Below, piece by piece: positions 1 through 9,500 of a stretch of 64,000 nucleotides of DNA. This DNA comes from Phycisphaeraceae bacterium (GTDB taxonomy: Bacteria; Planctomycetota; Phycisphaerae; Phycisphaerales; UBA1924): NCBI GenBank assembly GCA_020639235.1, contig JACKHC010000001.1, positions 868,001-932,000 of the forward strand. The letters run 5' to 3'. The notes below the pieces were generated by a model. It had not been told where the DNA came from, did no database searches, and saw nothing but the letters and a program-made list of their open reading frames with translations. Within the stretch, counting starts at the first letter, position 1. Every line of letters begins with the position of its first letter. The translations under genes were made by a program, and so were the position numbers.

Positions 1-1
1 C

Positions 2-184
2 GCCATCCGTGAGCGTCTGGTCGAGCAACTCACGCACCCTGTACGATGGGCGCAGTCGTGCGCATGGCTCACAGCGAATGTCCCCGGCGTCTACCACGAG
101 CTGGCGCCGGGCAAAGTGCTCGCCGGGCTGATGCGCCGAATCAACCGGGAAACGAAGGTGACGACGCATGACGAACCCCAATAA
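2..184 (+). CDS. fabD: Malonyl-CoA:ACP transacylase, C-terminal end (partial)
   Basis: This is the last 60 codons of a gene that starts outside the window. The frame ends with a block reading LVEQLTHPVRWAQS, then ELAPGKVLAGLMRRI, the usual end of FabD: the substrate-side 'QLTSPVRW' segment followed by 'GPGKVLTGLLKRI'. FabD loads malonyl groups onto acyl carrier protein for fatty-acid synthesis. Its stop codon lies inside the next gene (17-nt overlap), and fabG, acpP and fabF follow on the same strand, which supports the call. The catalytic Ser and His are not in view. Confidence 0.85.
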   Translation, partial: AIRERLVEQLTHPVRWAQSCAWLTANVPGVYHELAPGKVLAGLMRRINRETKVTTHDEPQ

Positions 185-752
185 CAACAACTCGACGCAC
201 AAGCCCGCGATGTGGTCGATCTCGATGCCCGCTACCGCTTTGGCGTGCGTCGCCGCGGTCGCGATCACATCGGGTTGCAAGAAGAAGCCCCCGCCCCCGC
301 CGCCGCCCCCGCCGCCCCCGCCGCGGACCGACTATGTCGAGCAGGTCAGCGGCACGCTCGACACGCATGTCGACTGGCCGGTCGAGCGCAAGCCGCCGTC
401 GCTGTCCATGACCGAGGCCATCGCGCGCCTCACCAACGCGTTCGTGCGCGGCGATGCCGACGCGCTGCGTCCGATGCTCGCGGCATCCGATCGCGCCATC
501 CTCGACAGTCTCGTCGAGTCGGGCGAGTGGGAAGAGTCCACCAAGGACATCGAGGTCGTGCGCATCAATCGGGTCACTTCGGGTGGAGGCGACGCCGGCA
601 CCGAGGTTGTGCTGGCGATCCAAGACGACGAGGGCGCGTACCTCATCGGGTGGAAAGTCGTCGCCGTCGGTGATGCCTTCGAGTTCTCCGGCATCGACAC
701 GCCGGACGACCGCGCCGCCAAGGCCTCGCAGCTCGACCCCGCATCGCAGTAA
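168..752 (+). CDS. Lipoprotein with a 12-proline tract, unknown function
   Basis: A 194-residue protein with an N-terminal hydrophobic segment (about residues 20-36) ending in a lipobox, AITSG|C37, so it should be lipidated and held at the envelope. Directly after Cys37 come three Lys and twelve Pro (41-52), a likely rigid spacer and a stretch expected to need EF-P for translation. The rest (about 55-194) is soluble and acidic with no family I recognise; a weak resemblance to small NTF2-like or DUF4440-type folds cannot be excluded. It overlaps the end of fabD and lies inside the fab cluster, so it is probably co-transcribed. A link to lipid synthesis is only inferred from position. Confidence 0.75.
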   Translation: MTNPNNNNSTHKPAMWSISMPATALACVAAVAITSGCKKKPPPPPPPPPPPPRTDYVEQVSGTLDTHVDWPVERKPPSLSMTEAIARLTNAFVRGDADALRPMLAASDRAILDSLVESGEWEESTKDIEVVRINRVTSGGGDAGTEVVLAIQDDEGAYLIGWKVVAVGDAFEFSGIDTPDDRAAKASQLDPASQ

Positions 753-784
753 TCTCGATCGAAGCATCATCCGCAGGAGCATGA

Positions 785-1540
785 ATGGCTAGCGAGACTT
801 CCGAACAGCGCCGCGTCGCCGTTGTCACCGGCGCATCGCGCGGCATCGGCAAAGCAATTGCCACGCGGCTCGCCGCCGACGGGCGGCACGTCGTGCTCGT
901 CTCTCGTTCCGCGGGCCCGCTCTCAGAGGTCCGCTCCGAGATCGAACAGGCGGGCGGTGTCGCATCCATCCAGGCCGTCGATGTGGGCGATCTCGAAGCG
1001 TTCGCTTCCGCGATCGAGAGCATCGCCAGCGAACTCGGTCGTCTGGACATCCTCGTGAACAACGCGGGCATCACGCGCGACAACCTCTCGCTCCGGATGA
1101 CCAACGACGAGTTCATGGAGGTGATCCGCGTCAACCTCGCGTCGGTGTTCGTCGCCTGCCGCGCCGCGGCCCGCCCGATGATGCGCCAGAAGTTCGGGCG
1201 CATCGTCAACATCGGCTCGACCTCGGGCGTCGTGGGCAACGCGGGACAGGCCAACTACGCCGCCGCCAAGTCGGGGCTCTCGGGGCTGACCAAGTCCCTC
1301 GCCCGCGAACTGGGCGGCAAGGCGATCACCGCCAATGTCATCGCGCCGGGGTTCATCGAGACGGACATGACCTCCGTTCTCGGGGATGAGATCAAGAGTC
1401 GGGTTATGGAAGGGATGGCCCTGCGTCGCCTGGGCCGGCCCGAAGATATCGCCGCCGCCGTCGCGTATGTGTCCTCCGATGAGGCCGGTTTCCTTACCGG
1501 GCAGGTCATCAGTGTGGACGGCGGGCTCACCATGTGCTGA
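785..1540 (+). CDS. fabG: 3-oxoacyl-ACP reductase
   Basis: A 251-residue short-chain dehydrogenase that reduces 3-oxoacyl-ACP with NADPH in fatty-acid elongation. It shows the cofactor motif TGASRGIGKAI (15-25), the structural NNAG (92-95), and the catalytic Ser145, Tyr158 and Lys162 in NIGSTSG and YAAAKSG. The C-terminus has the FabG signature ETDMT and ends LTGQVISVDGGLTMC. An AGGAG ribosome site lies 5 nt before the chosen ATG. Length and placement between fabD and acpP match typical fab clusters. Confidence 0.96.
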   Translation: MASETSEQRRVAVVTGASRGIGKAIATRLAADGRHVVLVSRSAGPLSEVRSEIEQAGGVASIQAVDVGDLEAFASAIESIASELGRLDILVNNAGITRDNLSLRMTNDEFMEVIRVNLASVFVACRAAARPMMRQKFGRIVNIGSTSGVVGNAGQANYAAAKSGLSGLTKSLARELGGKAITANVIAPGFIETDMTSVLGDEIKSRVMEGMALRRLGRPEDIAAAVAYVSSDEAGFLTGQVISVDGGLTMC

Positions 1541-1636
1541 CCCGCCGTGCCCTTTGCGGGCCCGGAGCGGACAGCGTTATAGTCTGAGGTTTGCACATCA
1601 CCCGGGCGCGAGCGTCCCGGCGCCGGAGGTTCATCC

Positions 1637-1882
1637 GTGACTGAACAGCAAGTACTCGATCAGGTCCGCGACATCGTCGCCGAGCAGATGGGTGTCGATA
1701 AGGACAACATCTCCGCCGAGACCAGCTTCGTCAACGATCTCAACGCCGACAGTCTCGACACCGTCGAGCTCGTCATGGAGTTCGAGGACAAGTTCGAGAC
1801 CTCGATTCCCGACGACAAGGCTGAGCAGATCAAGACGGTCGGCGAAGCCGTCAAGTTCATCATGGAGTCCAAGGGCGCCTGA
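1637..1882 (+). CDS. acpP: Acyl carrier protein
   Basis: An 81-residue acidic acyl carrier protein. The phosphopantetheine attachment site is Ser39 in DLNADSLDTVEL. It starts at GTG, preceded by a GGAGG ribosome site 7 nt upstream. It sits between fabG and fabF, the classical order, and would carry growing acyl chains in the cytoplasm. A second, larger ACP occurs near 42.4 kb; this one is the likely housekeeping copy. Confidence 0.97.
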   Translation: MTEQQVLDQVRDIVAEQMGVDKDNISAETSFVNDLNADSLDTVELVMEFEDKFETSIPDDKAEQIKTVGEAVKFIMESKGA

Positions 1883-1967
1883 TCGGCCCCTGTTCGGCGC
1901 GTCCGCACCGACGCGTGGAGTCCGTCAACAGACTCCCGCCCGTGCGCCCGCCGACGCCGGACGAACC

Positions 1968-3260
1968 ATGGTAAATTCCTCACCAAGCAAGCGACGAGTG
2001 GTCATCACCGGAATGGGTGCCGTGACCAACCTCGGCCACGATGCGCCATCGACGTGGGACGCCATGGTCGCCGGTCGCTCGGGCATCTCCCGCGTTGTCG
2101 ATGAGCCACCCTTCAATCGATGGGGGCACGACCATTGGTCCGTCCACATCGCCGGCGCGATCCGCGGCTGGGACGAGGCTACCCGCCTCGAAAAGCGCGA
2201 GACCAAACGCCTCGACCGCTTCGCCATCCTCGGGATCTCCGCCGCGATAGAAGCCGTCGAGGACTCGAAGATCGACTTCTCAAAGTACGACCCTACCCGG
2301 AGCGGCGCGGTTATCGGCTCGGGCGTCGGCGGCATCCAGACCATCGAGATGGGCCTGGAAACCCTCCTTGAAAAAGGCCCCGACCGCCTCTCGCCCTTCA
2401 CCGTCCCGCGCCTCATGGCCAACGCCGTGGCGGGCGATGTCTCGATTCGATTCGGTCTGCAGGGCCCGTCCTCTTCGCACACCACCGCGTGTGCATCCTC
2501 CGGCCATTCGATGGGCGACGCGTTCCGCCTCATCCGATCCAACCGCGCCGATGTCATGCTCGCCGGCGGCTCCGAGGGCGCTGTCTCGCCCCTCTGCCTC
2601 GGCGCCTTCATGACCATGCGCGCGCTCTCGACGCGCAATGACGACCCAACCCGCGCCTCGCGCCCCTTCGACCGGTATCGCGACGGATTCGTCCTCTCCG
2701 AGGGTGCGGCCGTCTTCATGCTCGAGGAACTCGAGCAGGCCAAGGCGCGCAACGCGACCATTTACGCCGAGGTCGTCGGCTATGCCGCCTCGAGCGACGC
2801 CAGCCACATCACAGCGCCCGATCCCAACGGCAGCGGCGCCGCCCGATCCATGCGCTGGGCGCTGGAAGACGCCGGGCTCGCGCCCGACCAGATCGATTAC
2901 GTCAACGCGCACGGCACCTCGACGCCCCTGGGCGACAAGGCCGAAGTCGCCGCGGTGACATCGGTCTTCGGGGACCACGCCCGCAAGTCCGCCTCGGGCA
3001 AACTCCTGATGTCGTCCACCAAGTCCATGACGGGCCACTGCCTCGGCGCGTCCGGAGCCGTCGAGACCATCGCGTGCATCGGAGCGATCCGGCACTCCGT
3101 CGTCCCGCCCACCATCAACTGCGAGGCCCCGGACGACGGATTCGACATCGATTTCGTCTCCCAGAACGCCCGCGACGCCCGTGTCCGCTACGCCATGAAC
3201 AACACCTTCGGCTTCGGCGGGCACAACGTCACCATCATTTTCGGGGCGTATCAGGCCTGA
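1968..3260 (+). CDS. fabF: Beta-ketoacyl-ACP synthase II
   Basis: A 430-residue condensing enzyme that elongates acyl-ACP with malonyl-ACP. The Cys-His-His triad of the KAS I/II family is visible: Cys175 in TACASSGHSMG, His315 in NAHGTSTPLGDKAE, and His357 in the TGHCLGASGA block, with Lys352 just before it. The same frame stays open upstream into acpP, but the ATG at 1968 gives the expected N-terminus (RRVVITGMGAVT at 9-20). No strong ribosome site precedes it. It is the last fab gene of the cluster. Confidence 0.95.
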   Translation: MVNSSPSKRRVVITGMGAVTNLGHDAPSTWDAMVAGRSGISRVVDEPPFNRWGHDHWSVHIAGAIRGWDEATRLEKRETKRLDRFAILGISAAIEAVEDSKIDFSKYDPTRSGAVIGSGVGGIQTIEMGLETLLEKGPDRLSPFTVPRLMANAVAGDVSIRFGLQGPSSSHTTACASSGHSMGDAFRLIRSNRADVMLAGGSEGAVSPLCLGAFMTMRALSTRNDDPTRASRPFDRYRDGFVLSEGAAVFMLEELEQAKARNATIYAEVVGYAASSDASHITAPDPNGSGAARSMRWALEDAGLAPDQIDYVNAHGTSTPLGDKAEVAAVTSVFGDHARKSASGKLLMSSTKSMTGHCLGASGAVETIACIGAIRHSVVPPTINCEAPDDGFDIDFVSQNARDARVRYAMNNTFGFGGHNVTIIFGAYQA

Positions 3261-3318
3261 TCGCCGCACCCCGGCCCCGGCTCACGCACCCGCCCCCGCC
3301 GGGCCGATACAACACTTC

Positions 3319-3660
3319 ATGTCCGCCCCGCTCGACCGAGTGCTCAAACTCGAGGTCCCGATTGTCGTCCTGATCGGGCAGCGCAAATCGACCGTCGCCG
3401 AGACCCTCCAGCTCGCGCCGGGCATGATCATCGAACTGCCCAAGAACGCCGAGGACGAACTCGAACTGCTCGTCAACAATAAGACCATCGCCACCGGCAC
3501 CGCGGTCAAGGTCGGGGAGAACTTCGGCATCAAGCTCGCCTTCGTCGGCGACCTCAAGCAGCGCGTGCTGGCCATGGGCCCCGACAGCGGCTCGGGCGAC
3601 GGCACCGACGAGACCGATCTCGACGCGCTCGCCGAGATGCTCCTGGCCGATCAACTCTGA
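3319..3660 (+). CDS. FliN/SpoA-domain protein
   Basis: A 113-residue protein made mostly of a SpoA domain (about residues 8-85), the fold of FliN, the FliM C-terminus and type III secretion HrcQ proteins. Visible features are the VLKLEVPIVVLIG start, the LQLAPGMIIEL turn and the ATGTAVKVGENFGIKL strand pair, then an acidic tail. FliN forms the flagellar C-ring switch complex. No other flagellar gene is in the window, so it is either an orphan fliN or a SpoA protein with another role. It lies 58 nt after fabF. Confidence 0.8.
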   Translation: MSAPLDRVLKLEVPIVVLIGQRKSTVAETLQLAPGMIIELPKNAEDELELLVNNKTIATGTAVKVGENFGIKLAFVGDLKQRVLAMGPDSGSGDGTDETDLDALAEMLLADQL

Positions 3661-3758
3661 TCCACCAACCACCTCCGCTTGCACCGGCGGCTTGAGCGAA
3701 CCGCTCAAACCCGTCACCATGCCGACATGGCCCATGCCGGGCCGACGGAGACCACCCC

Positions 3759-5738
3759 ATGAGCGAGCCGGGCAAGGGCGCCTCCTACCGCGAAGTCACA
3801 TTCAGCGCCATCATCTTCGCCATCGTCATCGGCGTCGTGATGAATGCCGCCATCACCTACGCCGGCCTCAAAATCGGTTTCACGATCGGCGGCTCGGCCA
3901 TCGCGGCGGTGCTCGGCTTCGGCGTGCTGCGAGGCGTCCTCCGCAAGGGCTCCATCCTCGAGACCAACATCGCCCAGACGGCCGCCTCCTCCATCAACAC
4001 ATCCAACTCCGGAATCATCTTCACCGTTCCGGTCCTCTTCCTCATCGGCCTCCCGCTCACCGCGGGCTCGTCCGACTTCTGGCTCATCACGCTCGCCGCC
4101 GTCGGGGGCGCGATCCTCGGCGCCGCGTTCATCATTCCGTTGCGCAAGCAGATGATCGAGATCGACCGCCTGCGCTTCCCGACGGGCATGGGCGTCGCCG
4201 CGATCCTCAAGTCGCCCGGCGCGGGCGCGAAGAAGTCCATCGTCCTCGTCGCCGGAATCGTCATTGCCGCCATCCTCTTCTGGCCCAACATCGCCCACTC
4301 GCTGGATCTCTGGAACTACGGCGACATCCCGCTCACCGTCAACGGCCACAAGATCTTCACGAACGAAGAGTTCGACGCCGGCAAACTCCTGCGACTCCCC
4401 GGCCAGTTCGAGCTTATCTTCGGCCTCGCGCCCTTCGCGCTCGGCGCGGGCTACATCACCGGCCGCGCCGGGCTCCTCGTCCTCGCGGGAGGCATTCTCG
4501 CGTACTTCATCCTCACCCCGATGGCCTATTCGCTCGGATGGATGCCCGCGTCCATCGACGCCTCCGCCGCGCCCGGCTACGGCTTCTCGTCCTTCAATCG
4601 CCCCCTCGGCATCGGCCTTTTGCTCGGCGGCGCCATCATGGGCGTCATCGTGTCGCTCCCCGCCATCAAGGCCGCGCTCAAGAGCGTCGCCGAAGCCAGC
4701 AAACTCAAGTCCGGCGGCGATGAACTCGGCCTCAAACCGCTCATCTTCGCCGTCCTCGGCGCCGCGGTCCTTCTCTTCTTCGCGGCCGACTTCGTGGCCA
4801 AGGACCCCGTCAACCAGAAGGATTTCTTCACCGGCACATCGCTCGTCGGCGACAACGCACCGACGACCATCGTCGAACGACAGGACTTCGGCTACACCAT
4901 CCGTTTCGAGAACGATGAGAACGCGTCGAGGTGGGACGCGATGGACAAAGCCGACCAGCGCCAGCTTCTCATCGACAACAACGCCAAGCCCGGCTGGCTC
5001 GCGGGGCTCCCGACCCATGTCCGCTCCGCCATCATCGCGGTCGTCGGCATCCTGTGGATCTGGCTCGCCGGAATCATCATCGCCCAGTGCACCGGCATGA
5101 CCGACTGGTCGCCCATCTCGGGCATGGCGCTCCTCACGGTCGTGCTCGTCATGCTGCTCGCCGGGACCGGGGCCGTCATCGGCGCGGTGCTCATCGGCGC
5201 AGCGCTCTGCGTCGCCATCACGCTCGCCGCCGACATGATGCAGGACCTCCGCACCGGCCACCTCGTCGGCGCATCCCCGCGACGCCAGCAGATCGTCGAG
5301 CTCTCCGTCGTCGCGATCGGCCCCATCGTCGCCATGCTCACGATTCTCATCATCGCGGGCGCCAACATCAAACAGGGCGGGCCCGCCTTCGGCCCCGGCA
5401 CCTCCACCGCCGCGCCGCAGGCGCAGGCGCTGCAATCGGTCATCACCGGCGTCCAGGGCGGGGAACTCCCCTACGCGCTCTACGGCTTCGGCGCACTGCT
5501 CGGTGCGCTCCTCGGCCTCGGTGCCTTCTCGGGGCTGGGCGTCCTCGTGGGTCTGTCGATGTACCTGCCCTTCGCCGCCATCGCAACTTACGGCGTCGGG
5601 TGCATCCTCAACATGATCGTCGCCAAGATCAAGGGCCGGCGCTGGGCCGAAGAGTGGGGCGTCCCCTTCGCCGCCGGCCTCATCGTGGGCGAGTCGCTCC
5701 TCGCCATGCTCATCAACACCATCGTTCTCCTCCGCTGA
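3759..5738 (+). CDS. OPT-family oligopeptide transporter
   Basis: A 659-residue multi-span membrane protein of the OPT family, which imports oligopeptides or metal chelates with protons. Family marks include VTFSAIIFAIVIGVV near the N-terminus, YAGLKIGFTIGGSA, NIAQTAASSINTSNSGIIFT (about 72-92), RFPTGMGVAAIL, and the late QDLRTGHLVGASPRRQQ loop. A soluble insert at about 340-400 interrupts the helices. A GGAGA ribosome site precedes the ATG. The next gene follows after 13 nt and may encode a partner. Substrate cannot be told from sequence. Confidence 0.92.
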   Translation: MSEPGKGASYREVTFSAIIFAIVIGVVMNAAITYAGLKIGFTIGGSAIAAVLGFGVLRGVLRKGSILETNIAQTAASSINTSNSGIIFTVPVLFLIGLPLTAGSSDFWLITLAAVGGAILGAAFIIPLRKQMIEIDRLRFPTGMGVAAILKSPGAGAKKSIVLVAGIVIAAILFWPNIAHSLDLWNYGDIPLTVNGHKIFTNEEFDAGKLLRLPGQFELIFGLAPFALGAGYITGRAGLLVLAGGILAYFILTPMAYSLGWMPASIDASAAPGYGFSSFNRPLGIGLLLGGAIMGVIVSLPAIKAALKSVAEASKLKSGGDELGLKPLIFAVLGAAVLLFFAADFVAKDPVNQKDFFTGTSLVGDNAPTTIVERQDFGYTIRFENDENASRWDAMDKADQRQLLIDNNAKPGWLAGLPTHVRSAIIAVVGILWIWLAGIIIAQCTGMTDWSPISGMALLTVVLVMLLAGTGAVIGAVLIGAALCVAITLAADMMQDLRTGHLVGASPRRQQIVELSVVAIGPIVAMLTILIIAGANIKQGGPAFGPGTSTAAPQAQALQSVITGVQGGELPYALYGFGALLGALLGLGAFSGLGVLVGLSMYLPFAAIATYGVGCILNMIVAKIKGRRWAEEWGVPFAAGLIVGESLLAMLINTIVLLR

Positions 5739-5751
5739 CAGGAGCGCCACC

Positions 5752-6495
5752 ATGAAGCTCATCGGGTACCTGCTCATGACCGCGGCGCTCATCCTCGGAG
5801 CCGTCGCCTCCACAACCGCGTATGTGCCGCCCATCTCCCTGAGCGACGAAGCGTTCAAGAACGCTTCGGGCGAGTACGCCACGCTCTGGGACGGCGCGGG
5901 CAAAGGCACAGGCGACGAACCCCTCGTCGCCAAGGGCACGCACCTCACGCCGGAGGTGCTGGCGCAACTCCGCGCCGCGACCGATCCTCCTGTCGAGCGC
6001 GTCCGTGTCCGCTCATTCGCGTGGGGCCGCTGGTCGCACAAGTACCACTTCCTGCTCGCCTGCGCCGGCCTCCTCGTGGGCGGCTTCCTCGTCAAGTCGG
6101 CGGTCCGCAAAGAAGCGCTCGCCGCGCCCGCGACCGACCAGCCCACGACCTCACCCGAAGCCGCCGTCGCCGCGATCGCGCAGATCACACGCGACCTCGT
6201 CGCCGATCTCCCGCGCCTCCCCGCGGGCGACGCCGGGTGCGAAGAGATCATCGCGCGCCTCGATCCCGTCCAGAAGGAGTACGCGCCGACCATCGTCGAT
6301 GCGCGAACCAAACTCCTCGGTCGCCTCGGCATGGGCGGGTACGCTCAGTTCATGGACCGATTCAGCGCGCTCGAACGCCAGCTCAACCGCGCCTGGTCCG
6401 CCGCCGCCGACGGCGTCATGCACGAGTCGCAGACCTGCCTCCACGCGGCGCACGCCCTCGTCCCCGATGTCGAGGCACGCCTCAAAGGCTCGTAG
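5752..6495 (+). CDS. Two-span membrane protein, unknown function
   Basis: A 247-residue protein with a hydrophobic N-terminus (4-24), a second membrane helix at about 97-114, and a soluble C-terminal half (about 125-247) that is helical and acidic. With an N-in topology both ends would be cytoplasmic and about 70 residues would face the periplasm. AGGAG lies 8 nt before the ATG. It follows the OPT transporter closely and is probably co-expressed, perhaps as an accessory subunit, but I recognise no family. It ends convergent with the large minus-strand operon, 15 nt away. Confidence 0.75.
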   Translation: MKLIGYLLMTAALILGAVASTTAYVPPISLSDEAFKNASGEYATLWDGAGKGTGDEPLVAKGTHLTPEVLAQLRAATDPPVERVRVRSFAWGRWSHKYHFLLACAGLLVGGFLVKSAVRKEALAAPATDQPTTSPEAAVAAIAQITRDLVADLPRLPAGDAGCEEIIARLDPVQKEYAPTIVDARTKLLGRLGMGGYAQFMDRFSALERQLNRAWSAAADGVMHESQTCLHAAHALVPDVEARLKGS

Positions 6496-6510
6496 CGCCC
6501 GACTTGTACT

Positions 6511-9500
6511 TCACTCACCCCCGCGAACGTCGTTCACCGTTTCCTGCGCGCCCGCGTCGCCGACATACATCGGCAGGTACCGGTAGTACACCTCCAGACT
6601 GAGCGTGCACAGCGCCGTCTGGTACACGCGGCCCCCGATGTCCGACCACTGGTCCGCCGGGTCCCAGCTGCCCGCCGCAGCCCCATCATCCCGTTGCGCA
6701 CCAAGCAACTCGCGCACCAGCGCCGCGTTCCACCGTTCCCAGTTGTCTCCCCCGTGCTGATACAGCGCCAGCGTCGCGTAGTACCACCCGTAGGTATTCG
6801 CGTCCGCATCCCAGTCCGGCAACTCACGCACCACGAATCGTGCCGACTCCTCCTGCCGCGCTTCGTGCCGTCCCGCGCCGAGCAGCTGCCGCACGAACAT
6901 CCCCTCCGCCGTCATCGACATCGTCGGTGCCATCCCGCGCTGATACGCGTACACGCCCCGCGCCCGTCGCGTGCTGACCTCATCCAGCCACGCCCGCGCG
7001 CTCTCGATCGCCGCCGGGTCCACCGCGACGCCGCACCGCCGCGCGCTCTCGAGCGCCATCACCTGCCAACCAAGCACGCTCGTGTCCCCCGCCTGCCCCG
7101 GCTCATACCGCCACCCGTTGCCCGCACTCCCCGCGCGCTCGATGAACCGCACCGCCTTCCCGATCGGCGCGAGCAGCGCCTCATCGCGCGACAGCGCGTA
7201 CGCCTCGCAGAGCGCGATCGTCGCGATGCCGTGCGTGTACATCGTCCCGCCGCCGCGCAGGTCCCCGTCGTTCCCCTGCTGCGCGACGAGCCACGCCACC
7301 CCGCGCCGCACCGCGTCCGAATACTCCGTCTCGCGCCCCGCCACGCCGTGATCCGTCCCGAAGAAGCAGAGCAGCGCCAGCCCCGTCGTCGCCGGGTCGA
7401 ACTCGTACCGCGCCGCGTTGCCGCACGCGCCGCACCCGTCATCGAACCCGCGCGAACTCCATCGCCCGTCCGCGTGCTGATGCCGAGCGAGCCAGCCCAG
7501 CGCCCGCGCCACCGCCTCCTCCGTCTCCGCGCTCCCGCCGCCCGCCTCAACCAGTTCCTCCCGCGCCTCCGGCGCCCGCTGCGGGTACACCTCCTCCGGC
7601 TCATCCTCCGCGCGCGGCAGCGACAGCGCCATCAATCCCGTGTCCAGCGCCGGCATCTCAATCGCGATCTCCGCATGTCGATCCGCAACTGGTGTCTCGT
7701 GCAAGCCGATCGCGTCCCCGCGCCCCGCGTCCGCCCGCAGCGCCGGCCGCTCGATCGGCGCACCGCCATCCATCGCCGTCAGCGCCGGCGCCGCTGCATG
7801 GGCGCTCTGTGTGCGCCCATCTCCCGCCGGCGCGAACGCATCAAGCGCCGGCTGCTCCCCGCGCGCGTTCTCCGCCCCCTCGGCCGCCGGCAGCGTCACA
7901 TCCATCGCCATCCGTTCAACACCCGGCCCCGCCATCGCGTCCGTTTCCAAGTTTCGCAGCCTCGCCCCCATCGCCGGCGCAACCTCGATCACCGACTCGT
8001 CATGCGCCGACAACTCCGCGCTCGCCCGCTCCACCGGGTTCACATCCACCGCCCCCATCCCCGGCACCGCCACGCCCGTCGAAAGAGACTCACGTGCCGT
8101 CAACGACGGCTCTTCCGACTCCGCACTCGCGCTGGCGGCCCCGGCGCTCGGCACCGAGACGCCGTCCGCCACGCCGCCCGCCTCCAACGCCACGCCCGGC
8201 ATCGCCTCACGCTCATCCGTCACGGTCCCGACCTCGCGCGCCGGCGCCACTTCGATGCCCGCCTCTTCACGGAGCGAGATCGCATCAAGCGCAGCACGCG
8301 GCACATCCGACGCCGGCGCGTCTGCCAATGACGGCGCATCGATGCGCATCACGCCGACCGGCATGCGCTCCGTCACCGGCGCATCGCTCGCCTCCGCCAT
8401 CGCCTCCGATTGCGCCGCCGCCGGAGTGGCAACTTCCGGCATGCTCATCTCCGCCGGCGCGGCACTCTCCGGTTCAACTCGGGCGCGCTCCGCAACGGAA
8501 TGGGGCGTTTCCATCGCTTCATGGTCAGCACTCGCCTCGATCACGGGCCGCTCGCGCTCGATCGCCTCGCTTATCGGCGCATCCATCGACGCCGCCATCA
8601 CCGGCGCCGCCGCGCTCACCGCCGGCGCCACGACCGGCTCGTCCGCGCCGCCGCGCAACTGCGCGAAGAACGCCTCCGACCCGCCGCTCTCCCCCGCGAT
8701 CACCACCCGCACGCCTTCGCCCGGTTCGCGGAAGTACGCCTCCAGCGCCGTCTTCACCTGCCACGCCGCCAGCAGCATCAAGAGCAGCGCGTGCAACAAC
8801 AGCGACAACATGATGCACTTGGCCAGGAGACTCAACCGGCGCCACGCCCGCGCCAGCCGCTCATCGCGCGACAATCGCCCGAGCATCCGCAGCAGCCAAA
8901 GGAGCGCGAGCAGCGCCAGCAACCCCAGCAGCCATGGCCACACCATCCCCCACAATCCCGCCCAGTCGATCGGCGTTCGCTCGCTGTACACCTCGCGCGA
9001 CTCCGACGCATACAACCCGAACCGCGCGCCGCCGCTCTCCGCAACGATTTCGCCACTCCGATCGGAACTGAAGATCAATCCGAACCCGCCCGCGATCAGC
9101 GCCGGGTCCATCTCGTTGAACACCGTATTCACGGGCGAACCGACAGACTCGGCCCGCTCGAATCCATCGCGCGTCAGGCGCATCCGGTACAGGTCAAACC
9201 CGCCGGCGCCCTCCCGGTTCGACGCGAAGTACAAGAAGTCGCCCATCGGGCTGAACGCCGGGGTCCCCTCGTCATGCTCGGTGTTCGCCTCATCCAGACG
9301 CCGCGTTTCCCCGATCACCCCGTCGCGCACCGAGCTCACGAACAAGTCAAAGTCGCCGGTCGCGCTGCGCTCACGAATCGTCGCATTCCAGCGGTCCGGC
9401 GCTGATCCCGCAACGTCACCCCGAGGGCGATTCGACGCGAACAGGAGTGTCGCCCCGTCCGGCGACAGCGCCGGGTCGTACTCATCGAACACCGTATTGA

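Noticed and set aside
3714..6332. Long open frame (about 870 codons) on the minus strand opposite the OPT transporter
   Set aside because: It is Arg/Glu/Asp/Gly-rich low complexity and mirrors the third-position bias of the transporter gene; no motif or start signal.
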